The notes beneath the pieces were generated by a model. The model made no database searches, was not told the origin of the DNA, and saw only the letters and a program-made list of their open reading frames with translations. The position numbers were made by a program, and so were the translations under genes. From assembly GCA_030750975.1 (NCBI GenBank), contig JASMHC010000009.1, positions 124,001 through 188,000 of the forward strand: 64,000 nt of DNA. Direction: 5' to 3'. This document shows, piece after piece, positions 16,522-24,890 of the stretch (positions are counted from its first letter, which is position 1; every line of letters begins with the position of its first letter). The stretch is from Paracoccaceae bacterium. Its GTDB lineage: Bacteria > Pseudomonadota > Alphaproteobacteria > Rhodobacterales > Rhodobacteraceae.

Positions 16522-17760
16522 GTGGTCACGGAGTTAAGGCGCAGTTCGTTCGTGCGCGTCCCCGAGGGGGCGGCTGCGGCATTGCGCGCGAAGTTTCGTG
16601 TGCCCGAAGGCGAGAAGCTGCGGCTGTGTTACCTGTCGATTGCCGATGACGCGGCGCGGGTGCAGCAGAATTGGGCTGCGGGGCGGCAGGATCCGCTGGC
16701 CATCAAGCAGGCCCATGCGGCGATGTTTTTCGAGGCGGTGGAAAAGCTTGAGGCCGAGGGGCTGATGCTGTCGCGTTTTGATACGGCGCCGGTTGCGGGG
16801 CATCCGGTGCGGATCGCGCAGGTTGGCGCGTTTCCGGATCGGGCGGACAAGCCGGCGATGCGGCGCAAGCTGGTCGAGGTTGAGCGCGAGATTGACCTTT
16901 TCGATCCCCACGCGATTATTCTGGCGCAAAGCCTGCCGGTCTGGACGGTGCCGCAATTTGCCCGCAAATACCCGGCATTGTTGTTTTTGGGGTCGCTGCA
17001 ATGGCCTTTGCCATGGGACAGCAACCCGTCGTTGAAAGAGCGGCTGCGGCTGGGATTGCGAAAAATGCGCGGACGGCGGGAATTGCGCCATGTCCGCGGG
17101 ATCGTTTCGGGATCGAAGGCCGGGTTAGCGCAGGTTCAGGGGCTGATCGCGCGGGATTTGCCGTCGGCATGGGATATGCCGCAGTTCACCGGCGACTATC
17201 TGTACCGTGCACGGACGCAAGCCCGAAAGCTGATCTATTGCGGGCCGCTTTTGGCGTCGAACGATGTGTTTGTCCTGTTGAATATCGTCCGAAAGCTTGG
17301 CCGCGAGGTGCCCGGACTGGAGCTTGCCTTTGTCGGCCATGGTGCAGATGCCGGGCGTCTGGCGAAGGCTGCGGGGGATCTGCCCAATGTGCGGGTCGAA
17401 CCGGATGCCAGCCACGCGCTGTTTCGCGAGTTGATGACACAGGCGGATCTGTGCATTGCCAGTTTCGGGCGCATGTCCCAACACGGGGCGCTCGATATGC
17501 TTTATGCCGCCGGATTATGCGGTGTGCCCGCGCTTGTCAGCTCGGGCCTGCCTATCCAGCCCTATCAGCAATCCAGCGTTCTGACGGTCGAGGCGTCGGA
17601 TCATGCCGCGCTTGAGACGGGCTTGCGCCGTCTTGTTCTGGACGATCAGGAATTTGTGAAGCTGACGGCGGATTTGCCCCCTGATCGGGCCAGACATTAC
17701 GATGAAAAAAACTCGTTCGGGACGGGTTTGGTGCGTGTTTTGCAGAAAATGAACGTCTAA
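16522..17760 (+). CDS. GT-B-like glycosyltransferase family protein
   Basis: A 412-residue protein with a Rossmann-like C-terminal half typical of GT-B glycosyltransferases: KLIYCGPLLASNDVFVLLNI, LELAFVGHGADAGRL, and MSQHGALDMLYAAGLCGVPA, which resembles a nucleotide-sugar binding helix. The N-terminal half is diverged. There is no signal peptide, so it likely acts in the cytosol on envelope or capsule precursors. It uses a GTG start at 16522. No other polysaccharide genes are nearby, so the product is unknown. Confidence 0.6.
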   Translation: MVTELRRSSFVRVPEGAAAALRAKFRVPEGEKLRLCYLSIADDAARVQQNWAAGRQDPLAIKQAHAAMFFEAVEKLEAEGLMLSRFDTAPVAGHPVRIAQVGAFPDRADKPAMRRKLVEVEREIDLFDPHAIILAQSLPVWTVPQFARKYPALLFLGSLQWPLPWDSNPSLKERLRLGLRKMRGRRELRHVRGIVSGSKAGLAQVQGLIARDLPSAWDMPQFTGDYLYRARTQARKLIYCGPLLASNDVFVLLNIVRKLGREVPGLELAFVGHGADAGRLAKAAGDLPNVRVEPDASHALFRELMTQADLCIASFGRMSQHGALDMLYAAGLCGVPALVSSGLPIQPYQQSSVLTVEASDHAALETGLRRLVLDDQEFVKLTADLPPDRARHYDEKNSFGTGLVRVLQKMNV

Positions 17761-17876
17761 ATCCGCATTTTGGCCGTTTTTCACCGTCATTATGCAAAAA
17801 CAGACCAAAACACCGTAAAAGGCCGCTTGTACCCCGTACATTTGGCTGTCAGGGTGTTTTTTGAATTTAAGTCCGG

Positions 17877-17905
17877 CTTGAACTTGGGGCACCCGCGCCC
17901 CATTT
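17877..17905 (+). promoter_or_regulatory. RpoH (sigma-32)-type heat-shock promoter of lon
   Basis: CTTGAA at 17877-17882 and CCCCATTT at 17898-17905, separated by 15 bp, match the sigma-32 consensus CTTGAA-N13-15-CCCCATNT almost perfectly. They lie about 80 bp before the lon ATG, and Lon is a classic heat-shock gene. Confidence 0.8.
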
Positions 17906-17982
17906 CTTAAGTCCTGAGTAGGAGACGATTTGCGCTGCCGCTGACGGGGCCTGATCGTCTTGCCAATAAACAAGGAAACCCA

Positions 17983-20385
17983 ATGCAAGAAGCTTTCAAC
18001 GCATCCTATCCGGTCCTGCCTTTGCGCGACATCGTGGTGTTCCCGCATATGATCGTGCCGCTTTTCGTCGGACGAGAGAAATCGGTCAAGGCTCTGGAAG
18101 AGGTGATGCAGGACGACAAACAAATCCTGCTGACCAGCCAGATTGATCCCGGTGAGGATGATCCGAACGAAGACGGAATTTACCGCGTCGGCGTGCTGGC
18201 CAACGTGCTGCAACTGTTGAAATTGCCCGATGGCACCGTCAAGGTGCTGGTCGAAGGGCAGGGACGTGTGGAAATCACCCATTTCATCCCGAACGACGAT
18301 TATTTCGAAGCAGGCGTGCGCGAATTGCACGAGGTCGCAGGCGATCTTGCGTCAACCGAAGCGATGTTCAACTCGGTCGCAGATGAGTTCGAGCGTTATG
18401 CGAAGGTGAAAAAGAATGTCCCCGAAGAGGCGCTGGCCTCGGTCGCTGAAGCGCAGGAGCCGGACAAGCTGGCTGATCTGATTGCCGGTCATCTGGGCAT
18501 CGAAGTGGCCCAGAAGCAGGAATTGCTTGAAACCCTGACGGTCAGCGAGCGGCTTGAGAAGGTCTATGGCCTGATGCAGGGCGAGATGAGCGTGTTGCAG
18601 GTCGAGAAAAAGATCAAGACCCGTGTGAAATCACAGATGGAGCGCACGCAGCGCGAATATTATCTGAATGAGCAGATGAAGGCCATTCAGAAGGAACTTG
18701 GCGACGGCGAAGAGGGCGCGAATGAGATCGCGGAACTTGAAGCCAAGATCGCTGAAACCAAGCTTTCGAAAGAGGCCAAGGAAAAGGTCGATGCCGAGCT
18801 GAAAAAGCTGAAGTCGATGTCGCCGATGTCGGCGGAGGCCACGGTTGTGCGCAACTATCTGGATTGGATGCTGTCGATCCCGTGGGGGGTGAAATCCCGC
18901 GTGAAGAAGGATCTGAATCGTGCGCAGTCCGTGCTGGATGCGGATCATTATGGTCTGGACAAGGTCAAGGAACGCATCGTCGAATACCTTGCTGTTCAGC
19001 AGCGTTCGAAAAAGCTGAAAGGCCCGATCATGTGTCTGGTTGGTCCTCCGGGTGTGGGGAAAACCAGCCTTGGCAAATCTGTCGCCAAAGCGACGGGGCG
19101 CGAGTTTATTCGCATCTCATTGGGTGGGGTGCGCGACGAAAGCGAAATTCGCGGACACCGCCGGACCTATATCGGTTCGATGCCCGGCAAGATCATTCAG
19201 GCACTGAAAAAGGCGAAAACCACCAATCCGCTGATCTTGCTCGACGAGATCGACAAGATGGGGCAGGATTTCCGTGGCGATCCGGCTTCGGCGATGCTTG
19301 AGGTGCTTGATCCCGAGCAGAACAACACCTTTGTCGATCACTATCTTGAGGTGGAATACGACCTGTCGAACGTGATGTTCCTGACGACCTCGAACAGCTA
19401 TAACATGCCCGGGCCATTGCTCGACCGGATGGAGATCATTCCGCTGGCGGGCTATACCGAGGATGAAAAGCTTGAAATCGCCAAGCGGCATCTGCTGACC
19501 AAGCAGGTGAAGAACCACGGTTTGAAAGACAAGGAATTCTCGGTCGGGGATGATGCCATCCAAGAGATCATCCGCCGCTATACCCGCGAGGCCGGCGTGC
19601 GGAACCTTGAGCGCGAGCTGGGCAAGCTGGCGCGGAAGGCCGTGACCAAGATCGTCAAGAAAGAGGCCGAGACTGTTGCCGTGACGGCGGACAATATCGA
19701 CGACTTCCTTGGTGTGAAGAAGTTCCGTTTCGGCCTGACCGAAGAAAAAGATCAGGTCGGTGTTGTAACCGGATTGGCCTATACCTCGGTTGGCGGTGAT
19801 CTGTTGCATATCGAGGCGCTGAAACTGCCCGGTAAGGGGCGGATGAAGACCACCGGTAAGCTTGGCGACGTGATGAAGGAATCGATTGATGCGGCTTCGT
19901 CCTATGTCCGGTCGATCAGTCCCGAGATCGGGGTGAAACCACCGAAGTTCGACAAGATGGACATCCACGTGCACGTCCCGGACGGGGCGACGCCCAAGGA
20001 CGGGCCGTCGGCGGGTTTGGCGATGGTCACGGCGATTGTTTCGGTTCTGACGGGCATTCCGGTGCGCAAGGATCTGGCCATGACGGGCGAGGTGACTTTG
20101 CGCGGCAACGCCTCGGCTATTGGTGGTTTGAAAGAGAAACTGCTGGCAGCACTTCGGGGCGGAGTGAAAACCGTGCTGATCCCCGAGGAGAATGAAAAAG
20201 ACCTCGCCGATATTCCTGACAACGTGAAGGAAGGGCTGGAGATCATTCCGGTGACGCATGTGTCGGAAGTGCTGAAATATGCGCTGACGGAAGTGCCGGA
20301 AGCGATTGAATGGGATGAAGCGGCGGAAGAGGCTGCGGCTTTGGCGAAGGCTGAGGCGGGCGAGGCGAAGCCGCTGGCGCATTGA
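17983..20385 (+). CDS. lon: ATP-dependent Lon protease
   Basis: An 800-residue cytosolic AAA+ serine protease that degrades misfolded and regulatory proteins. The N-terminal LON substrate domain ([20 protein letters not shown]) is followed by a coiled-coil region, the AAA+ module with Walker A GPPGVGKT at 354-361 and Walker [11 protein letters not shown] near 416-425, and the protease domain with catalytic Ser676 ([10 protein letters not shown]) and Lys719. Length is normal. It is monocistronic, with an RpoH-type promoter upstream and a terminator at 20425-20455. Confidence 0.98.
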   Translation: MQEAFNASYPVLPLRDIVVFPHMIVPLFVGREKSVKALEEVMQDDKQILLTSQIDPGEDDPNEDGIYRVGVLANVLQLLKLPDGTVKVLVEGQGRVEITHFIPNDDYFEAGVRELHEVAGDLASTEAMFNSVADEFERYAKVKKNVPEEALASVAEAQEPDKLADLIAGHLGIEVAQKQELLETLTVSERLEKVYGLMQGEMSVLQVEKKIKTRVKSQMERTQREYYLNEQMKAIQKELGDGEEGANEIAELEAKIAETKLSKEAKEKVDAELKKLKSMSPMSAEATVVRNYLDWMLSIPWGVKSRVKKDLNRAQSVLDADHYGLDKVKERIVEYLAVQQRSKKLKGPIMCLVGPPGVGKTSLGKSVAKATGREFIRISLGGVRDESEIRGHRRTYIGSMPGKIIQALKKAKTTNPLILLDEIDKMGQDFRGDPASAMLEVLDPEQNNTFVDHYLEVEYDLSNVMFLTTSNSYNMPGPLLDRMEIIPLAGYTEDEKLEIAKRHLLTKQVKNHGLKDKEFSVGDDAIQEIIRRYTREAGVRNLERELGKLARKAVTKIVKKEAETVAVTADNIDDFLGVKKFRFGLTEEKDQVGVVTGLAYTSVGGDLLHIEALKLPGKGRMKTTGKLGDVMKESIDAASSYVRSISPEIGVKPPKFDKMDIHVHVPDGATPKDGPSAGLAMVTAIVSVLTGIPVRKDLAMTGEVTLRGNASAIGGLKEKLLAALRGGVKTVLIPEENEKDLADIPDNVKEGLEIIPVTHVSEVLKYALTEVPEAIEWDEAAEEAAALAKAEAGEAKPLAH

Positions 20386-20391
20386 TCGGGT

Positions 20392-20416
20392 GATGGGTGC
20401 GGAGCACCCATCCTAC
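20392..20416 (+). repeat. REP-like palindrome after lon
   Basis: GATGGGTGC and GCACCCATC (20392-20400 and 20404-20412) flank a 3-bp loop and are followed by CTAC. It shares the GGTGC core and CTAC tail with the elements next to the RAYT gene, but the stem is a variant. Confidence 0.55.
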
Positions 20417-20422
20417 GAATGA

Positions 20423-20456
20423 GGGGCGCGTGGGCGAAAGCTTGCGCGCCTTTTTA
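20423..20456 (+). terminator. Intrinsic terminator of lon
   Basis: Stem GGCGCG (20425-20430) with CGCGCC (20445-20450), plus an inner GC-GAAA-GC hairpin, is followed by TTTTT. It lies about 40 bp after the lon stop codon. Confidence 0.75.
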
Positions 20457-20558
20457 TGTCCCGAACTTGATCCGGGATCTCTGCTGCAAAGAGGCCCCGA
20501 CTCAGAGGCCGGGGAGCGTTGGGCTATTCACCCCGCGCGGAATCAAGGCGTAGCCGCC

Positions 20559-20692
20559 GTGCGAGCGCCGACCCGCCCCGATGGGGCGGCGCTTTTCCGA
20601 TCTCACGATAAAACAATCGTTCAGCGGTTTGGAGAGATAAAGTGCCCCACGAGAGCCATGCGATGCCACCCCGCGGGTCGGCGCTCGCGCAC
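20559..20692. repeat. MITE-like element with long inverted ends
   Basis: The end GTGCGAGCGCCGACCCGC (20559-20576) returns inverted, with a 2-bp insertion, at 20673-20692, separated by 96 bp. The interior has a CCGCCCC/GGGGCGG hairpin and no gene. A non-coding element of about 134 bp with terminal inverted repeats resembles a MITE, but no target-site duplication could be shown. Confidence 0.5.
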
Positions 20693-20720
20693 CTTTTCGT
20701 ATACCGTAAATGTGGGTATT

Positions 20721-20744
20721 GATGGGGCAGCCCTCCATCCTACG
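20721..20744 (+). repeat. REP-like palindrome before the histidine phosphatase gene
   Basis: GATGG and CCATC arms enclose GGCAGCCCT and are followed by CTAC. It is an imperfect relative of the palindrome after lon (20392-20416). Confidence 0.4.
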
Positions 20745-20753
20745 AGTCGCCCA

Positions 20754-21323
20754 TTGCCCCCACCCCTCATCATTTTTCGCCACGGTCAAACCGAATGGAA
20801 CCGAGAGGGGATATTTCAGGGGCGGTTGGATTCTCCGTTGACCGCAATGGGGCGGCAACAGGCCGAGGGTTTGACAGCGTTAATCGCGCCTCTGCTTGGG
20901 GATCAGAGTTGGTCTGCCTTCACCTCACCCACGGGACGGTCCAAGACAACCGCGAATTTGGCGTTGGGGCCTTTGGGCATTGAGGCTTCTCAGGATGACC
21001 GGTTGGTCGAGGTCGATGTGGGTGATTGGTCAGGTCTGACAGCAGCGGAAATGATGGAAACCGCTGGCGTGGATGTGCCTGACAATCCGTTCCTAAGGAA
21101 CTACCACGCGCCAAATGGCGAATCTTTCGATGCCATGTGTTCCAGGGTGCAAAGCTTTCTGAGCGATCTGACAGGCCCAACCATCATTTCCACCCATGGA
21201 ATCACTTCGCGTGTTCTTCGCGGCCTCGTCCTTGGCTTGGATCAGGAAGGGATGCGGACAATCGAAGGCGGGCAGGGCTGCGTATTACTGATCAAGGACG
21301 GAAAACAGCAACGATTTGGATAG
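20754..21323 (+). CDS. Histidine phosphatase family protein (phosphoglycerate mutase-like)
   Basis: A protein of about 189 residues with the catalytic RHG motif near its N-terminus (IIFRHGQTEWN), GDWSGLTAAEM, and the second histidine in ISTHGITSRVLRG. Such enzymes dephosphorylate sugar phosphates or similar metabolites by a phosphohistidine intermediate; the substrate is unknown. The start is uncertain. The conserved fold begins almost at once after a TTG at 20754, and a GTG at 20712 is an alternative. No strong ribosome binding site is visible because repeats fill the upstream DNA. Confidence 0.8.
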   Translation: MPPPLIIFRHGQTEWNREGIFQGRLDSPLTAMGRQQAEGLTALIAPLLGDQSWSAFTSPTGRSKTTANLALGPLGIEASQDDRLVEVDVGDWSGLTAAEMMETAGVDVPDNPFLRNYHAPNGESFDAMCSRVQSFLSDLTGPTIISTHGITSRVLRGLVLGLDQEGMRTIEGGQGCVLLIKDGKQQRFG

Positions 21324-21329
21324 GATTAA

Positions 21330-21350
21330 TGGGTTGAAAACCCACCCTAC
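21330..21350 (+). repeat. REP-like palindrome after the histidine phosphatase gene
   Basis: TGGGTT and AACCCA around a GAA loop, followed by CCCTAC. It is a short variant sharing the CCTAC tail of the window's REP-like family. Confidence 0.4.
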
Positions 21351-21393
21351 GGTGCCGCGCCAATCTTTCCTGACAAAAATCGCCAAAGTCCGC

Positions 21394-21422
21394 TTGACGG
21401 GTCTTCGCGCTCAGAATATGAC
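21394..21422 (+). promoter_or_regulatory. Sigma-70-type promoter candidate for the tRNA-Asp pair
   Basis: TTGACG (21394-21399) and TATGAC (21417-21422) are 17 bp apart, 34 bp before the first tRNA-Asp gene. Confidence 0.45.
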
Positions 21423-21455
21423 ACGCCTCACGCTTGGATTTTCCAGCGGCAGTGA

Positions 21456-21532
21456 GCGGTTGTAGCTCAGTTGGTTAGAGTACCGGCCTGTCACGCCGGG
21501 GGTCGCGGGTTCGAGCCCCGTCAACCGCGCCA
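21456..21532 (+). tRNA. tRNA-Asp (GTC), copy 1
   Basis: A 77-nt cloverleaf: acceptor GCGGTTG pairs with CAACCGC; D-arm GCTCAGTTGGTTAGAGT; anticodon loop CCTGTCACG with anticodon GTC at 21490-21492; T-arm GCGGGTTCGAGCCCCGT; discriminator G and encoded CCA. It is identical to the second copy 31 bp downstream. Confidence 0.97.
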
Positions 21533-21563
21533 CCACTGCCCCGAAACGTCCAGCTGAAGATGC

Positions 21564-21640
21564 GCGGTTGTAGCTCAGTTGGTTAGAGTACCGGCCTGTC
21601 ACGCCGGGGGTCGCGGGTTCGAGCCCCGTCAACCGCGCCA
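21564..21640 (+). tRNA. tRNA-Asp (GTC), copy 2
   Basis: The same 77-nt sequence as the first copy, including encoded CCA at the 3' end. It is followed at once by TTTTTCTTCC, a likely termination site. The two tRNAs are probably processed from one transcript. Their anticodon is a substrate for the tgt and queG products encoded in this window. Confidence 0.97.
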
Positions 21641-21695
21641 TTTTTCTTCCCTCGGAACACTTGCAAAAAGCTGAATATTACTATTTGGTGCGGGC

Positions 21696-21923
21696 ATGAA
21701 AATCCTCGATTCCCTGTCCTATCAGCTTCTGATCATTGCGGCGCTTTTTCTGGGTCTGGCCCCGTTCACACCCGAGCCGCATCTTTGGGAAAAGCTGAAA
21801 ATGCTGTCTGGTGGCATGCTGACCGAGACAATCGACATATTTGACCTGTTAATGCACGGTGCGCCTGTCTTGCTATTGCTGCTGAAAATCCTTCGAGACG
21901 CGGCAAAAGGCGAAAACGCCTGA
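21696..21923 (+). CDS. Small conserved membrane protein, function unknown
   Basis: A 75-residue protein with two hydrophobic segments: LLIIAALFLGLAPF near the N-terminus and APVLLLLLKILR near the C-terminus. It starts MKILDSLSYQLLII. Similar short proteins are common in Rhodobacterales and are sometimes mislabelled as RND transporter. No catalytic motif is visible. It stands alone between the tRNAs and the HU-like gene, and is likely an inner membrane protein. Confidence 0.7.
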   Translation: MKILDSLSYQLLIIAALFLGLAPFTPEPHLWEKLKMLSGGMLTETIDIFDLLMHGAPVLLLLLKILRDAAKGENA

Positions 21924-22014
21924 AGTTTTTCACAAAATTTTCCCGACGATGTAGCTTAATGTTGACGGATTTGTTAACGTCACCACATCATATGCTGTCA
22001 TCGGGGAAAAATTT

Positions 22015-22395
22015 GTGAGTAAGACGGTTCTGGGCGAAGTTCGCCGTAAGATTGCCAGTAAAGCCACCGCGGCCCCTCCTTCGCCAAGGGTCACAGTTGT
22101 GACCGAAGTGGAACCTAATGTTACGGAGCCGGAAATGAAAAAGGTCGAACTGGTCAACCTGATCGTTGAGCGAACAGGGATGAAGAAAAAAGACGTGAAG
22201 CCCGTCGTTGAAGCCACGTTAGAGGTGTTGGGGGAAGCGATCTCGAACGGGCAGGAACTGAACCTTCAACCTTTCGGCCGGATCAAGGTGAACAACACCA
22301 AGGATCTTGCCAATGCCCAGGTGCATTCGGTGCGCATCCGCCAGTCAAAGGCCAGCCGCTCAAATGACGACGAATTTATCGACGCGGCTGAATAA
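22015..22395 (+). CDS. HU/IHF-family DNA-binding protein with N-terminal extension
   Basis: A 126-residue protein. From about residue 40 it follows the HU/IHF fold: [40 protein letters not shown], and FGRIKVNN in place of the usual GFGTF arm base. The first 40 residues are a basic, proline-rich extension not found in HU. It uses a GTG start at 22015. A nucleoid or regulatory DNA-bending role is likely. It ends at a strong terminator. Confidence 0.8.
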   Translation: MSKTVLGEVRRKIASKATAAPPSPRVTVVTEVEPNVTEPEMKKVELVNLIVERTGMKKKDVKPVVEATLEVLGEAISNGQELNLQPFGRIKVNNTKDLANAQVHSVRIRQSKASRSNDDEFIDAAE

Positions 22396-22412
22396 GTCTT
22401 TCATATCAGGTC

Positions 22413-22449
22413 AAAAAACGCCGCTGCGAAGAATCGGAGCGGCGTTTTT
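22413..22449 (+). terminator. Intrinsic terminator of the HU-like gene
   Basis: AACGCCGCT (22417-22425) pairs with AGCGGCGTT (22438-22446) and runs into TTT, 17 bp after the stop codon. AAAAAA precedes the stem, so it may also work for the convergent small membrane protein gene. Confidence 0.85.
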
Positions 22450-22473
22450 CGTTCGGGAGAGGCTGGATTTGTC

Positions 22474-22686
22474 TCAGGCGGCGCTTAGATCCGACGCTGT
22501 TAGCGGGCGGCGCTTTTGGAAGATGTCGATGCTTTTCAGCACCCATAGCAGAAGCGCGGGCGCGGCAAGCGAAACTGCCAGATAGGTCAGGCCTGCCTGA
22601 GCGAAAGTGGCATCGGTCGCAAGAAAGCGCACAAGGGCGGTCAGAAAGCCCAGCATCGACGCGGGAAGGATCATCAGGGGTGCCAT
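22474..22686 (-). CDS. Small membrane protein, function unknown
   Basis: A 70-residue protein ([20 protein letters not shown]) with two hydrophobic segments at about 3-20 and 30-48 and a polar tail [13 protein letters not shown]. The ATG at 22686 follows GAGG at about 6 nt. It lies on the strand opposite to the ribosomal genes, between the HU-like gene and rplO. No family is recognised. Confidence 0.55.
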   Translation of the reverse strand: MAPLMILPASMLGFLTALVRFLATDATFAQAGLTYLAVSLAAPALLLWVLKSIDIFQKRRPLTASDLSAA

Positions 22687-22937
22687 GGGTGCCTCGTTCT
22701 TGTTCTGCTGTCCGAGATTTGCAGAACAATGAGGCGAAATTATGGAATCGGCGGATTTCGTCAGGTCGGGGTTATTCGTGCCAGCGGCACCGGCGGGGTC
22801 CAAAGTCAGGCTTGATCCGCCCGTGTTCACCGTCTATACGCGCCCGGTGGCGAAACGCGCCGCAGAATCAAAAACCAAGAAACGCCGTGGCTGGCCCTTT
22901 TCGCTTCATGGGTCACATCCGGCAAAGGAGAAGCGAT

Positions 22938-23411
22938 ATGAAACTGAATGAACTTCGCGACAATCCGGGCGCAACCAAAGCGCGCACCCGCGTCGGCCGT
23001 GGTCCCGGTTCGGGCAAAGGCAAGATGGGTGGCCGTGGTATCAAAGGCCAGAAATCGCGTTCTGGTGTTGCCATCAACGGATATGAAGGCGGTCAGATGC
23101 CTTTGTACCAGCGTCTTCCCAAGCGTGGCTTCAGCAAGCCGAACCGCAAGAAATTCGCTGTTGTCAATCTGGGCATCCTGCAAAAATTCATCGACGCCAA
23201 GAAAATCGACATCAAATCGACGATCACCGAAGATGTGCTGGTTGAAAGCGGTCTGGTCCGTCGCAAACTGGACGGTATTCGCGTTATGGCGAAGGGTGAG
23301 TTGACCTCGAAAATCGATCTTCAGGTAACAGGCGCATCGAAAGCAGCCGTGGCAGAAGTCGAAAAGGCCGGTGGCTCACTATCGGTCACTTCGGCGCAGG
23401 CGCCTGAATAA
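22938..23411 (+). CDS. rplO: 50S ribosomal protein L15
   Basis: A 157-residue L15 with the glycine/arginine-rich N-terminus ([20 protein letters not shown]) and the conserved [13 protein letters not shown]. The ATG at 22938 follows AAGGAG at 7 nt. In most bacteria L15 follows rpsE and rpmD in the spc operon. Here it is first in its cluster, preceded by non-ribosomal genes, so the spc operon is split upstream of it. Confidence 0.97.
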   Translation: MKLNELRDNPGATKARTRVGRGPGSGKGKMGGRGIKGQKSRSGVAINGYEGGQMPLYQRLPKRGFSKPNRKKFAVVNLGILQKFIDAKKIDIKSTITEDVLVESGLVRRKLDGIRVMAKGELTSKIDLQVTGASKAAVAEVEKAGGSLSVTSAQAPE

Positions 23412-23460
23412 GGAGTTGTAGGAGGCGCATGCGCCGCTTACATAGCCTTAGAGTTTTCCA

Positions 23461-23506
23461 AAAACGCCGCCTGAGCCGGGAAACCGCTTGAGGCGGCGTT
23501 TGTTTT
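23461..23506 (+). terminator. Strong terminator-like hairpin between rplO and secY
   Basis: AAACGCCGCCT (23462-23472) pairs with AGGCGGCGTTT (23491-23501) over 11 bp and is followed by GTTTT. It lies between two genes expected to be co-transcribed, so it may attenuate secY expression or tune the ratio of ribosomal protein to translocase. Confidence 0.65.
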
Positions 23507-23519
23507 AGAGAGACCCGCA

Positions 23520-24887
23520 ATGGTATCTGCAGCAGAGCAAATGGCCGCGAACACCAGCTGGGCCGCCCTTTCCAAGGCGACCGATCTGCGTAATCGCATT
23601 TTCTTCACCCTCGGACTTTTGATTGTCTATCGTCTTGGCACCTATATCCCGGTGCCGGGGATCGACGGGCAGGCGCTGAAAGACTTTATGGATTCCGCCT
23701 CGGCGGGGATCGGCGGCATCCTGAACATGTTCACCGGCGGTGCGATCAGCCGGATGGGAATTTTTGCGCTGGGTATCATGCCGTATATCTCGGCCTCGAT
23801 CATCGTTCAGCTGCTGACCTCGATGGTGCCGGCGCTTGAGCAGCTCAAGAAAGAGGGCGAGCAGGGGCGCAAGAAAATCAACCAGTACACCCGGTACGGG
23901 ACGGTCCTTTTGGCGGTTTTCCAGGGCTGGGCACTTGCGGCAAGCCTTGAGGCCGGTGATCTGGCAACCGATCCGGGGCTGTTTTTCCGGATTTCCTGTG
24001 TTGTGACCCTGGTCGGCGGCACAATGTTCCTGATGTGGCTGGGTGAACAGATCACCAATCGCGGTATCGGCAACGGAATTTCGCTGATCATCTTTGTCGG
24101 GATCATCGCGGAAATTCCGGCAGCTTTGGCGCAGTTCCTGTCGCAGGGCCGTTCGGGCGCCATCAGCCCTGCGGTGATCATCGGTGTGATCGTCATGGTC
24201 GTTGTCACCATCGGTTTCGTGGTGTTCATGGAACGGGCGCTTCGCAAGATCCACATCCAGTATCCGCGTCGTCAGGTCGGTATGAAAATCTATGACGGCC
24301 AGTCCAGCCACCTGCCGGTTAAGGTCAACCCGTCGGGCGTTATCCCGGTGATCTTTGCCAGCTCGTTGCTGCTGTTGCCGACCACGTTGGCGACATTCTC
24401 GGGCGGGAATACCGGCCCTGTGATGTCAACCATTCTGGCCTATTTCGGCCCGGGCCAGCCGTTGTATCTGCTGTTCTTCGCCGGCATGATCATCTTTTTC
24501 GCGTATTTCTATACGTTCAACGTGTCGTTCAAGCCGGATGATGTGGCCGACAACCTGAAAAACCAGAACGGTTTCGTACCGGGTGTGCGCCCCGGCAAGA
24601 AAACCGCCGAGTATCTGGAATATGTCGTCAACCGCGTGCTGGTCGTCGGATCGCTATATCTGGCGCTGATCAGCTTGCTGCCGGAAATCACCCGCAGCCA
24701 GCTGTCCATTCCGTTCTATTTCGGCGGAACATCGGTGCTGATTATCGTGTCGGTCACAATGGACACCATCCAACAGGTTCAGAGCCATCTTCTGGCGCAC
24801 CAGTATGAGGGCCTGATCGAGAAATCACAGCTGCGCGGTCGTTCCGGCGGCAAGAAACGTGGCAAGCGTAATACAGGACGTCGTTAA
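23520..24887 (+). CDS. secY: Preprotein translocase subunit SecY
   Basis: A 455-residue, ten-helix channel subunit of the Sec translocon in the inner membrane. Conserved pieces are RIFFTLGLLIVYRLGTYIPV, MGIFALGIMPYISASIIVQL and the cytoplasmic loop VNRVLVVGSLYLAL region. A basic C-terminus (GGKKRGKRNTGRR) follows. It is followed by adk after 3 bp. A terminator-like hairpin separates it from rplO. Confidence 0.97.
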   Translation: MVSAAEQMAANTSWAALSKATDLRNRIFFTLGLLIVYRLGTYIPVPGIDGQALKDFMDSASAGIGGILNMFTGGAISRMGIFALGIMPYISASIIVQLLTSMVPALEQLKKEGEQGRKKINQYTRYGTVLLAVFQGWALAASLEAGDLATDPGLFFRISCVVTLVGGTMFLMWLGEQITNRGIGNGISLIIFVGIIAEIPAALAQFLSQGRSGAISPAVIIGVIVMVVVTIGFVVFMERALRKIHIQYPRRQVGMKIYDGQSSHLPVKVNPSGVIPVIFASSLLLLPTTLATFSGGNTGPVMSTILAYFGPGQPLYLLFFAGMIIFFAYFYTFNVSFKPDDVADNLKNQNGFVPGVRPGKKTAEYLEYVVNRVLVVGSLYLALISLLPEITRSQLSIPFYFGGTSVLIIVSVTMDTIQQVQSHLLAHQYEGLIEKSQLRGRSGGKKRGKRNTGRR

Positions 24888-24890
24888 TCC

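Larger units (their letters stand above)
20386..20753. other. 368-bp repeat-rich spacer between lon and the histidine phosphatase gene
   Basis: No gene is seen. The spacer holds in order a REP-like palindrome (20392-20416), the lon terminator, a TCCCG/CGGGA palindrome (20459-20477), a GGCCCCG/CCGGGG palindrome (20493-20514), a MITE-like element (20559-20692) and a second REP-like palindrome (20721-20744). It is the densest pile-up of repeats in the window. Confidence 0.7.

Noticed and set aside
20754-21323. A phosphatase start at 20397 giving a 308-residue protein
   Set aside because: The extra 119 residues are encoded by repeats and have no homology; the phosphatase fold begins directly at its conserved motif.
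21411-21641. A minus-strand reading frame of 76 residues with a repeated GLEPATPGVTGRYSNQLSYNR-type sequence
   Set aside because: It is the antisense of the two tRNA-Asp genes, a well-known spurious frame; the repeat in the protein only mirrors the duplicated tRNA.
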